The notes below the pieces were generated by a model, which was not told the origin of the DNA, did no database searches, and worked only from the letters and a program-made list of their open reading frames with translations. Positions 57,373-64,000 of a stretch of DNA of 64,000 bases are shown in pieces; the stretch's first letter is position 1; the number at the start of each line of letters is the position of its first letter. The stretch is from the NCBI RefSeq assembly GCF_013602415.1, contig NZ_WPAG02000002.1, forward strand, positions 558,001 to 622,000. The letters run 5' to 3'. The DNA is from Rhodococcus sp. B50. GTDB taxonomy: Bacteria > Actinomycetota > Actinomycetes > Mycobacteriales > Mycobacteriaceae. The translations under genes and the position numbers were made by a program.

Positions 57373-58035
57373 ATGAGCACACTCCACAAGTTCAAGGCGT
57401 ACTTCGGGATGGTGCCGCTCGAGGATTACGAGGACGAATACCTCGACGATCCGGCGAGTGGCCGCCGCGACCGCGAACGGGACTACGGCGACGCGCCTTA
57501 CGGCGGCTATGCGCCGTCGCACCGCGACGAGTACGCCCCGTCGCATCGCGAGGAACCGGTCCGCGAGTTCGAGCACGACGAATTCGACCGGTACGAGCCG
57601 GCGCCCCGTCCGCGGGTCGAGCCCATCACTGCCCGCAGCGCGCGCCCGGCGCCCGCCCCGGCCCGCGCTGTCGCCGGTCGCGCATCCTTGGGTGCGGAGA
57701 GCCGGCTCGAGCGCGCCGAGCCCCGGCGTGGCGCGCTCTTCGACGAGGGAGGTCCGTTGTCCAAGATCACCACGTTGCGCCCCCGCGACTACAGCGAGGC
57801 GCGGACGATCGGTGAGCGTTTCCGCGACGGGACGCCGGTCATCATGGACCTCGTCGAGATGAGCAACGCCGACGCCAAGCGGCTCGTCGACTTCGCCGCC
57901 GGGCTCGCGTTCGCGCTGCGCGGCTCGTTCGACAAGGTGGCCACCAAGGTCTTCCTGCTCTCGCCCGCCGATATCGACGTCTCCGCCGAGGAGCGGCGGC
58001 GCATCGCCGAGACGGGCTTCTACAACCAGCAGTAG
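57373..58035 (+). CDS. sepF: Cell-division protein SepF
   Basis: A 220-residue FtsZ-membrane anchor that does FtsA's job in Actinobacteria. The N-terminal amphipathic helix [15 protein letters not shown] inserts in the membrane. A disordered acidic/arginine-rich linker (about 15-120) includes two YAPSHR repeats ([16 protein letters not shown]). The C-terminal SepF fold starts near [13 protein letters not shown] and includes [29 protein letters not shown] and [14 protein letters not shown] at 57373 has GGGAAAGG upstream and the amphipathic start, so it is preferred to the earlier GTG frame. Confidence 0.95.
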   Translation: MSTLHKFKAYFGMVPLEDYEDEYLDDPASGRRDRERDYGDAPYGGYAPSHRDEYAPSHREEPVREFEHDEFDRYEPAPRPRVEPITARSARPAPAPARAVAGRASLGAESRLERAEPRRGALFDEGGPLSKITTLRPRDYSEARTIGERFRDGTPVIMDLVEMSNADAKRLVDFAAGLAFALRGSFDKVATKVFLLSPADIDVSAEERRRIAETGFYNQQ

Positions 58036-58127
58036 TCGACGCGCGAGGCACTCGCGCCCACGGCGCGCCTGTCACCATGGGCACGCCCGTCATCGCACGT
58101 CCGTTGCCGTCCCTCGAGTGTCCCGAC

Positions 58128-58165
58128 ACGCCCGGCCATGATGCAGATCACTGCAGGCCGGGCGT
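58128..58165 (+). terminator. Terminator after sepF
   Basis: ACGCCCGGCC (58128-58137) pairs with GGCCGGGCGT (58156-58165), with an inner stem TGCAG/CTGCA, followed by TTCGGTTTT. This is the clearest intrinsic terminator with a T-rich tail in the window and splits sepF from yggT. Confidence 0.85.
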
Positions 58166-58207
58166 TTCGGTTTTGATCGACCCGTCCTTGTCGGGCATTG
58201 TGGGCAG

Positions 58208-58498
58208 GTGGCCGTTTTCGAGGTGCTGTGGTTCCTGCTGTTCATCTTCTGGCTTCTGCTGATCGGACGGATCATCGTCGAGTTCATCAGAACCTTCGCG
58301 CGGGAGTGGAAGCCGTCCGGCTTCGTCGTCGTCGTTCTCGAGGCGATCTTCACAGTCACGGACCCGCCGGTGAAGCTGCTGCGGAGATTGATTCCTCCGC
58401 TCAATCTCGGTGGCGTACGGCTCGATCTGTCCATCATGGTCTTGCTGTTCATCGTGTACTTCCTCATGGCATTCCTGCCCAGGGGCGGCGCAGCATGA
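58208..58498 (+). CDS. YggT-family membrane protein
   Basis: A 96-residue inner-membrane protein with two hydrophobic segments (about 4-24 and 72-92), matching Rv2146c. The family core WLLLIGRIIVEFIRTFAREWKPSG and PVKLLRRLIPPLNLGGVRLDLS is intact. GTG is used; CATTGT sits six bases before it, a near fit to the leaderless pattern seen elsewhere. It lies between sepF and wag31, the usual place. Function is unknown, though YggT homologues relate to osmotic or division roles. Confidence 0.9.
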   Translation: MAVFEVLWFLLFIFWLLLIGRIIVEFIRTFAREWKPSGFVVVVLEAIFTVTDPPVKLLRRLIPPLNLGGVRLDLSIMVLLFIVYFLMAFLPRGGAA

Positions 58499-58649
58499 CG
58501 CCCCCGTCCGACGTCGTGTCGGGCAGTCCCGGAGCTGCCGTGTGCCACAATGGAGTGCCATATACAGTGGGTTTTGATACGCGTAACGCACTGTCGATAA
58601 CTCAGAACGCCTGCTTGACCGCTTACTCGACGCGTGAAGGGATCCTTCC

Positions 58650-59501
58650 ATGCCGCTGACACCAGCTGATGTGCACAATGTCGCGTTCAGCAAGCCTCCG
58701 ATCGGGAAGCGTGGTTACAACGAGGACGAGGTCGATGCCTTCCTCGATCTCGTCGAGCAGGAGCTGACGAACCTCATCGAGGAGAACGCCGACCTGCGTC
58801 AGCGGGTGGCCGAACTCGACCAGGAGCTCGCCGAGGCCAAGAAGGCGCCGCGCACCGCGTCGTCGTCCGCACCGGCAGCCCCGTCCAAACCGGAACCCGC
58901 CCGCGTGGTGGAGACGCCCAAGCCGGAGCCCGCGCCGGCCCCGGTTCCGGCCCCCGCCCCGGTCGCCGCGGCACCGTCGAGCAGCGATGCGAGCATGCAG
59001 GCCGCCAAGGTCCTCGGACTCGCGCAGGAGATGGCCGACCGTCTCACCGGCGATGCCAAGGCCGAGGCCGAGGAACTCGTCCGCAACGCCCGGACCAATT
59101 CCGAGCAGCTCGTCTCCGATGCTCGCACCCGCAGCGAGGCGATGATCGCGGACGCGCGGCAGAAGTCCGACGCGATGCTCGCCGACGCGCGCACCCGCTC
59201 CGAGACGCAGCTGCGTCAGGCCAAGGAGAAGTCCGACGCCCTGCAGGCCGACGCCGAGAAGAAGCACACCGAGATCATGGCGACCATCAACCAGCAGCGT
59301 TCCGTGCTGGAGGGCCGTATCGAGCAGCTCAAGACGTTCGAGCGCGAGTACCGGGTGCGTCTGAAGTCCTACCTCGAATCGCAGCTCGAAGAGCTCGAGC
59401 AGCGTGGTTCGGCCGTTCCGGTGGACGGCGGACAGGAAGCGTTCAACCAGTCCAACTCGTCGTCGTTCGGGTCGTCGTCCTTCGCGAAGGGCAACAGCTG
59501 A
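58650..59501 (+). CDS. wag31: Polar growth protein Wag31/DivIVA
   Basis: A 283-residue coiled-coil protein that marks cell poles and directs tip growth in Mycobacteriales. N-terminal DivIVA membrane-curvature domain [39 protein letters not shown] (1-39), first coiled coil to about 60, a Pro/Ala/Glu-rich linker (about 68-112), and a second coiled coil (about 115-250) with repeating [27 protein letters not shown] units. The Thr that PknA phosphorylates in M. tuberculosis lies in the linker; several Thr/Ser occur here. A 151-base non-coding leader precedes it. Confidence 0.96.
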   Translation: MPLTPADVHNVAFSKPPIGKRGYNEDEVDAFLDLVEQELTNLIEENADLRQRVAELDQELAEAKKAPRTASSSAPAAPSKPEPARVVETPKPEPAPAPVPAPAPVAAAPSSSDASMQAAKVLGLAQEMADRLTGDAKAEAEELVRNARTNSEQLVSDARTRSEAMIADARQKSDAMLADARTRSETQLRQAKEKSDALQADAEKKHTEIMATINQQRSVLEGRIEQLKTFEREYRVRLKSYLESQLEELEQRGSAVPVDGGQEAFNQSNSSSFGSSSFAKGNS

Positions 59502-59566
59502 CCGACGGTCTCTCCGGCCTGGTGCTGTACGGCCCTGGTGCTGTACCTCGGTAGAGGAGGAGCGTC

Positions 59567-59827
59567 GTGCTCGTCGTCACGCTGGTACTCGCAGCTGTCG
59601 GATTCGGTCTCCTCGTGATCGCGTTGATGACCGGATCGGTGGTGTGGGCATGGGGTTGTATCGCGGTGTGCGTCGTGGGAGCGGTCATTCTGCTGGCGAG
59701 CGCACTCGGCGGACGAAGCCCGGCCGAAGGTGAGTGGGCCGATCCGCGTTCCATCGGGCAGGCCGGACGTGCCGGCCGCGCGTCGCGGCGGCGACGTCCC
59801 GGCGACCGGAATTCGTCGGAGCGTTGA
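59567..59827 (+). CDS. Small membrane protein (Rv2144c-like)
   Basis: An 86-residue protein with two membrane helices (about 3-23 and 26-48) and a basic Arg-rich C-terminal tail ([19 protein letters not shown]). GTG at 59567 is preceded by GGAGGAG. It fits the Rv2144c slot after wag31. The 65 bases before it contain a 13-base direct repeat (CCTGGTGCTGTAC at 59519 and 59535). Function is unknown. Confidence 0.78.
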   Translation: MLVVTLVLAAVGFGLLVIALMTGSVVWAWGCIAVCVVGAVILLASALGGRSPAEGEWADPRSIGQAGRAGRASRRRRPGDRNSSER

Positions 59828-59834
59828 AGCGTCC

Positions 59835-59840
59835 TACAAT
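59835..59840 (+). promoter_or_regulatory. -10 element of the ileS T-box transcript
   Basis: TACAAT is a strong -10 eight bases after the small membrane gene's stop codon. No good -35 lies 17 bases upstream (TTCGTC). Predicted transcription start is near 59847, giving a leader of about 240 bases. Confidence 0.55.
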
Positions 59841-59846
59841 ATGCAC

Positions 59847-60087
59847 CATCGAGTGAAGCTCGATCCCGCGTATGCGGGGCGGCGTCGATCCGGCCATCAC
59901 CGGGGAGCCTCCGGAAGAACGGCGACCCTGGCGGTCGCTCACTAGAACCGGACGGGTGGGCCCGTCACAGCCCGAACGAGTGGCCGTCCGTACCGGACGT
60001 GCAAGCGGGGTGGTACCGCGGTAGCCGTGCACGCGCACGGTGATCGTCCCCGTGCCGAGACGTATCCAGGCACGGAGGAGCCACGCT
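59847..60087 (+). promoter_or_regulatory. T-box leader of ileS, probably translational
   Basis: The conserved T-box sequence GGGGTGGTACCGCG (60007-60020) identifies a tRNA-sensing leader. An upstream hairpin (CGAG-TGAA-GCTCG near 59850) and an ATC (59896-59898) in a CCGG-flanked loop suggest a compact Stem I with an isoleucine specifier. Downstream, CCGTGCC (60050-60056) can pair with GGCACGG (60069-60075), covering part of the GGAGGAG Shine-Dalgarno (60074-60080). No terminator precedes the gene. Uncharged tRNA-Ile should therefore free the ribosome-binding site, as known for actinobacterial ileS T-boxes. Confidence 0.9.
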
Positions 60088-63000
60088 GTGACCGAGAACC
60101 ACGCTGCACCGGATCCCACCGCAGCAACCGCCGGCAGCGCTGCCGGATATCCGCGCGTCGACTACGACCTGCCGCGCGATTCGGGTGTCGACTTCCCTGC
60201 ACTCGAGGAGCGCGTCCTCGCACAGTGGGCCACCGACGGAACCTTCGAGGCGTCCCTGCGCAACCGCGACGGCGCCGACGATTTCGTCTTCTACGACGGC
60301 CCGCCCTTCGCGAACGGCCTGCCGCACTACGGGCACCTGCTCACCGGCTACGTCAAGGACGTCGTACCGCGCTTCCAGACCATGCGCGGCAAGAAGGTCG
60401 ACCGCCGTTTCGGCTGGGACTGTCACGGTCTTCCCGCCGAACTCGAGGCCGAGAAGCAACTCGGCATCACCGACAAGTCGCAGATCGACTCGATGGGTCT
60501 CGCGGAGTTCAACGCCTACTGCAAGCAGTCGGTGCTGCGCTACACGGGTGAGTGGCGCGACTACGTCACCCGCCAGGCCCGGTGGGTCGACTTCGACAAC
60601 GACTACAAGACCCTGGACCTCGACTTCATGGAGTCGGTCATGTGGGCGTTCAAGTCGCTGTACGAGAAGGGCCTGATCTACCAGGGCTTCCGCGTGCTGC
60701 CCTACAGCTGGTACGAGCAGACCCCGCTGTCGAACCAGGAGACCCGCCTCGACGACGCCTACAAGATGCGTCAGGACCCGGCAGTCACCGTCGACATGGT
60801 GCTGCGCGCCCCCGGCTCCGAACTCGACGGCGCGTGCGCCCTCATCTGGACCACCACGCCCTGGACCCTGCCGTCGAACCTCGCGATCGCGGTACACCCC
60901 GAGATCGAGTACGTCGCGGTGCGCGGCACCGACGACAAGACCTACCTGCTCGCGCAGGACCGCCTCGGTCATTACGCCCGCGAACTCGGCGAGGAGCCCG
61001 AGGTTCTCGGCCGCCACCGCGGTGCCGATCTCGTCGGCCTCGCCTACGAGCCGCCCTTCGACTTCTTCACCGGGCGGGAGAACGCCCATCAGGTCATCGC
61101 CGCCGACTACGTCACCACCGAATCCGGCACCGGAATCGTCCACCTCGCACCGGCCTTCGGTGAAGAGGACATGGAGTACTGCCAGCGCAACGGCATCGAG
61201 CTCGTGCAGCCGCTCGACCCGGGCGGCAAGTTCACCTCGATGGTCCCCCCGTACGAGGGCCTGCAGGTCTTCGACGCCAACCCGGTGATCATCAAGGACC
61301 TCAAGGCAGCCGGAAAGTTGTTGCGGCACGAGACCATCGAGCACTCCTACCCGCACTCGTGGCGGTCGGGTCAGCCGCTGATCTACATGGCGGTGCCGTC
61401 GTGGTTCGTCGCCGTCACCCGCTTCCGCGATCGCATGGTCGAGCTCAACCAGCAGATCACGTGGGTGCCCGAACACATCCGCGACGGCCAGTTCGGCAAG
61501 TGGCTCGAAGGTGCCCGCGACTGGAACATCAGCCGTAACAGGTACTGGGGCAGCCCGATCCCCGTGTGGGTCTCGGACGATCCGGAGTACCCCCGCGTCG
61601 ACGTCTACGGTTCGCTCGACGAACTCGAACGCGACTTCGGCGTGCGGCCCACCGACCTGCACCGGCCGATGATCGACGAGCTCACCCGGCCCAACCCCGA
61701 CGACCCGACCGGAACGTCGACGATGCGTCGCGTCCCCGAGGTGCTCGACTGCTGGTTCGAGTCGGGCTCGATGCCGTTCGCGCAGGTGCACTATCCCTTC
61801 GAGAACACCGAATGGTTCGACTCGCACTATCCCGGCGACTTCATCGTCGAGTACAACGGGCAGACCCGCGGCTGGTTCTACACGCTGCACGTCCTCGCGA
61901 CGGCGCTGTTCGATCGTCCTGCCTTCAAATGCGTTGCCGCGCACGGCATCGTCCTCGGCGACGACGGCCTGAAGATGAGCAAGTCGAAGGGCAACTATCC
62001 CGACGTCAACGAGGTCTTCGCCCGCGACGGCTCCGACGCCATGCGGTGGTTCCTCATGTCGTCGCCGATCCTGCGCGGCGGCAATCTCGTCGTCACCGAG
62101 CAGGGCATCCGCGAGGGCGTGCGGCAGGCGCTGCTGCCGTTGTGGAACGCGTGGAGCTTCCTGCAGCTGTACGCGTCGAAGCCGGGAACCTGGCGGACCG
62201 ATTCGCCGAACGTGCTCGACCGGTACATCCTCGCCAAGCTCGCACACACCCGCGAGGTCATCACCGAGGCGCTCGAGACCGTCGACATCGCCGGTGCGTG
62301 CGACGAACTGCGCACCTTCTGCGACGCGCTGACCAACTGGTACGTGCGGCGCTCGCGGAACCGGTTCTGGGACGAGGACACCGACGCGATCGACACTCTT
62401 CACACGGTGCTCGAGGTCGTCACGCGCTTGGCCGCGCCATTGCTGCCGATGGCGTCCGAGGTGGTCTGGCGGGGTCTGACCGGTGGCCGGTCGGTGCACC
62501 TGGCGGACTGGCCCGCGGCCGACGACCTGCCGTCGGATCCGGCGCTCGTTGCAGCGATGGACGAGGTGCGCGGGGTGTGCTCGACGGTGCTGTCGCTGCG
62601 CAAGGCACAGAAGCTGCGCGTGCGGCTCCCGCTGCCGGAGGTCACGGTCGCGACCCCGGGATCGGCGCACCTCGATCCGTTCGTCGACCTCATCAAGGAC
62701 GAGGTCAACGTCAAGCGGGTCGTCACCACCGACGACGTCGAGGCCCACGGCCGCTTCGAGGTGGTCGTCAACGCGCGTGCCGCCGGGCCGCGCCTCGGCA
62801 AGGACGTGCAGAAGGTCATCAAGGCCGTCAAGGCGGGCGACTGGACGCAGGCGGAGGACGGCACGGTCACCGCAGCCGGAATCACGTTGCTGCCCGAGGA
62901 GTACACCAGCCGCCTCGTCGCGGCCGAACCGGAGTCCACCGCTGCGCTGCCGGGTGGCAACGGCCTGGTGGTCCTCGACACGACCGTCACCGAGGAACTC

Positions 63001-63246
63001 GAGGCCGAGGGCTGGGCCAAGGACCGCATCCGCGAGTTCCAGGACGCACGCCGCAACCTCGGCCTGGACGTCTCCGACCGCATCTCGGTGCGGTTCGAGG
63101 TTCCGGCAGAGCGCACCGAATGGGCTGCGCGCCACCGTGATCTGATCGCGGGCGAGATCCTCGCCACGACCTTCGAAGTCGGTGCGGCCGAGGGTGACGC
63201 GATCGAACTGGGCGAGGGGACGCGCGCGTCGATCGTCAAGGCGTGA
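60088..63246 (+). CDS. ileS: Isoleucyl-tRNA synthetase
   Basis: Charges tRNA-Ile. 1052 residues, the long eukaryotic-like (type 2) form typical of Mycobacteriales, which tends to resist mupirocin. HIGH-type motif [12 protein letters not shown] (about 79-90), CP1 editing domain with [19 protein letters not shown] in [13 protein letters not shown] (about 630-642), and a C-terminal anticodon-binding domain with [12 protein letters not shown] at 60088 has the sequestered GGAGGAG just upstream. The frame is open from 60040, but that overlaps the T-box stem. Confidence 0.96.
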   Translation: MTENHAAPDPTAATAGSAAGYPRVDYDLPRDSGVDFPALEERVLAQWATDGTFEASLRNRDGADDFVFYDGPPFANGLPHYGHLLTGYVKDVVPRFQTMRGKKVDRRFGWDCHGLPAELEAEKQLGITDKSQIDSMGLAEFNAYCKQSVLRYTGEWRDYVTRQARWVDFDNDYKTLDLDFMESVMWAFKSLYEKGLIYQGFRVLPYSWYEQTPLSNQETRLDDAYKMRQDPAVTVDMVLRAPGSELDGACALIWTTTPWTLPSNLAIAVHPEIEYVAVRGTDDKTYLLAQDRLGHYARELGEEPEVLGRHRGADLVGLAYEPPFDFFTGRENAHQVIAADYVTTESGTGIVHLAPAFGEEDMEYCQRNGIELVQPLDPGGKFTSMVPPYEGLQVFDANPVIIKDLKAAGKLLRHETIEHSYPHSWRSGQPLIYMAVPSWFVAVTRFRDRMVELNQQITWVPEHIRDGQFGKWLEGARDWNISRNRYWGSPIPVWVSDDPEYPRVDVYGSLDELERDFGVRPTDLHRPMIDELTRPNPDDPTGTSTMRRVPEVLDCWFESGSMPFAQVHYPFENTEWFDSHYPGDFIVEYNGQTRGWFYTLHVLATALFDRPAFKCVAAHGIVLGDDGLKMSKSKGNYPDVNEVFARDGSDAMRWFLMSSPILRGGNLVVTEQGIREGVRQALLPLWNAWSFLQLYASKPGTWRTDSPNVLDRYILAKLAHTREVITEALETVDIAGACDELRTFCDALTNWYVRRSRNRFWDEDTDAIDTLHTVLEVVTRLAAPLLPMASEVVWRGLTGGRSVHLADWPAADDLPSDPALVAAMDEVRGVCSTVLSLRKAQKLRVRLPLPEVTVATPGSAHLDPFVDLIKDEVNVKRVVTTDDVEAHGRFEVVVNARAAGPRLGKDVQKVIKAVKAGDWTQAEDGTVTAAGITLLPEEYTSRLVAAEPESTAALPGGNGLVVLDTTVTEELEAEGWAKDRIREFQDARRNLGLDVSDRISVRFEVPAERTEWAARHRDLIAGEILATTFEVGAAEGDAIELGEGTRASIVKA

Positions 63247-64000
63247 CTCGGCGCTGGGTGTTGCACCTGGATCTCGACGCGTTCTTCGCGTCCGCCGAGC
63301 AGTTGACCCGGCCGACCCTGCGGGGTCGGCCGGTCCTCGTCGGTGGGCTCGGTGCCCGCGGGGTGGTCGCGGGTGCGAGCTACGAGGCTCGCGTGTACGG
63401 CGCGCGCTCGGCCATGCCGATGAGCAGAGCACGCCGGCTCGTCGGACCGGCGGCGGTCGTGCTGCCTCCGCGCGGCATCCTGTACCGCGAACTGAGCGGA
63501 CTCGTCTTCGACACCCTGCGGGCACGGATTCCGATCCTCGAGACCCTCTCTCTCGACGAGGCGTTCGCCGAACCTCCCGAACTGGCGGGTGCCGACGTCG
63601 ACGAGGTGGAGCGGTTCTGTTCGGAGCTACGCGAACATGTCAGGGAGAGGACAGGTCTCGTCGCGTCCATCGGGGCGGGGTCGGGCAAGCAGATCGCGAA
63701 GATCGGATCCGGTCTCGCGAAGCCGGACGGTGCACTCGTCGTGCGGCCGGAGGGCGAACTCCCGCTGCTGCACGGCCTGCCCGTGCGCAAGTTGTGGGGG
63801 ATCGGCCCGGTGGCCGAGGACCGGTTGCGGCGGCTCGGCATCGAGACGATCGGAGATCTCGCGGCTCTGCCGGTCGCCGAGGCGGCATCGATCCTCGGCG
63901 GCACAGCCGGGCCGGGCCTGCACCGGCTCGCCAACGGGTTCGACGACCGGCCCGTCGCCGAGCGCGCCGAGGCGAAACAGGTCAGTGCCGAGACCACCTT
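63243..64000 (+). CDS. dinB: DNA polymerase IV (Y family), partial
   Basis: Translesion polymerase; 252 codons to the window end, with no stop, so the 3' part lies outside. N-terminal catalytic block [16 protein letters not shown] (Asp metal ligands) near 6-21, [20 protein letters not shown] near 48, and the second acidic motif [11 protein letters not shown] near 99-109. Helix-hairpin-helix region [31 protein letters not shown] follows. GTG overlaps the ileS stop by four bases (GTGA), so it is translationally coupled to a T-box-regulated tRNA synthetase; this matches Rv1536-Rv1537 (ileS-dinX). Confidence 0.94.
   Translation, partial: MTRRWVLHLDLDAFFASAEQLTRPTLRGRPVLVGGLGARGVVAGASYEARVYGARSAMPMSRARRLVGPAAVVLPPRGILYRELSGLVFDTLRARIPILETLSLDEAFAEPPELAGADVDEVERFCSELREHVRERTGLVASIGAGSGKQIAKIGSGLAKPDGALVVRPEGELPLLHGLPVRKLWGIGPVAEDRLRRLGIETIGDLAALPVAEAASILGGTAGPGLHRLANGFDDRPVAERAEAKQVSAETT

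Noticed and set aside
59519..59547. A 13-base direct repeat (CCTGGTGCTGTAC) after wag31 as a CRISPR or attachment site
   Set aside because: Only two copies with three bases between them; more likely a local duplication.
59965..63525. A 1186-codon reverse-strand frame opposite ileS
   Set aside because: In this high-GC genome the reverse of a strongly biased gene is often open. The translation has no recognisable domain, while the forward frame is a complete IleRS with HIGH and KMSKS motifs.

Overview
This 64 kb window is a high-GC actinobacterial chromosome segment, most probably Rhodococcus (Mycobacteriales). The evidence is dense GTG/ATG 4-bp start-stop overlaps, synteny recalled from M. 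tuberculosis Rv2200c-Rv2144c plus Rv1536-Rv1537 (ctaC-ctaF, qcrBAC-ctaE, trpD, DnaQ/GIY-YIG nuclease, Rip-type hydrolase, pimB, pknL, mptA, lppM, mraZ...wag31, ileS-dinB), and a Rhodococcus-like CrtO ketolase. Names rest on recalled family motifs and synteny; no database search was run. I saw no insertion sequence, prophage, CRISPR array, rRNA or tRNA. The window is core chromosome with accessory inserts (MerR/HEAT pair, carotenoid genes, a ROK kinase, a HEPN gene).

Layout. 1-7421: respiratory block, with ctaC (partial) and ctaF forward and the ctaE-qcrC-qcrA-qcrB operon reverse, separated by a reverse MerR-HEAT/HEAT operon. 7596-11334: small hypothetical gene, trpD, an Lrp-type RAM protein and a DnaQ/GIY-YIG/UVR fusion. 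11335-15301: cell-wall hydrolases, the first behind a c-di-AMP (ydaO/yuaA) riboswitch, then a membrane-anchored gluzincin-like protease. 15355-22998: pimB, SRPBCC proteins, an ArsA-like ATPase, a ROK kinase, PlsC-like acyltransferase, exoribonuclease and class II DAHP synthase. 23018-25620: PASTA kinase pknL and its divergent partner (Rv2175c type).

25644-37049: carotenoid genes interleaved with mannolipid genes: crtE-crtI, mptA-crtB, divergent metF, and GNAT-crtO-cruF-lppM-cruG. Together they predict a glycosylated, ketolated monocyclic carotenoid; no lycopene cyclase is present here. 37050-38451: a near-canonical LexA/SOS box and a 19-bp perfect hairpin precede a HEPN gene, followed by a DUF3040 gene.

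38793-59827: the dcw cluster mraZ-rsmH-ftsL-pbpB-murE-murF-mraY-murD-ftsW-murG-murC-ftsQ-ftsZ-pgeF-yggS-sepF-yggT-wag31, mostly with 4-bp overlaps. Regulatory elements include 10-bp-phased GTGGGG repeats before mraZ, two tandem hairpins with CUUCCCC loops before rsmH, and an inverted repeat in the ftsZ leader. 59835-64000: ileS behind a T-box leader, overlapped by dinB, which runs off the window.

A cross-cutting signal is that at least six genes have a TANNNT hexamer exactly six bases before the start codon, the layout of leaderless mycobacterial promoters.
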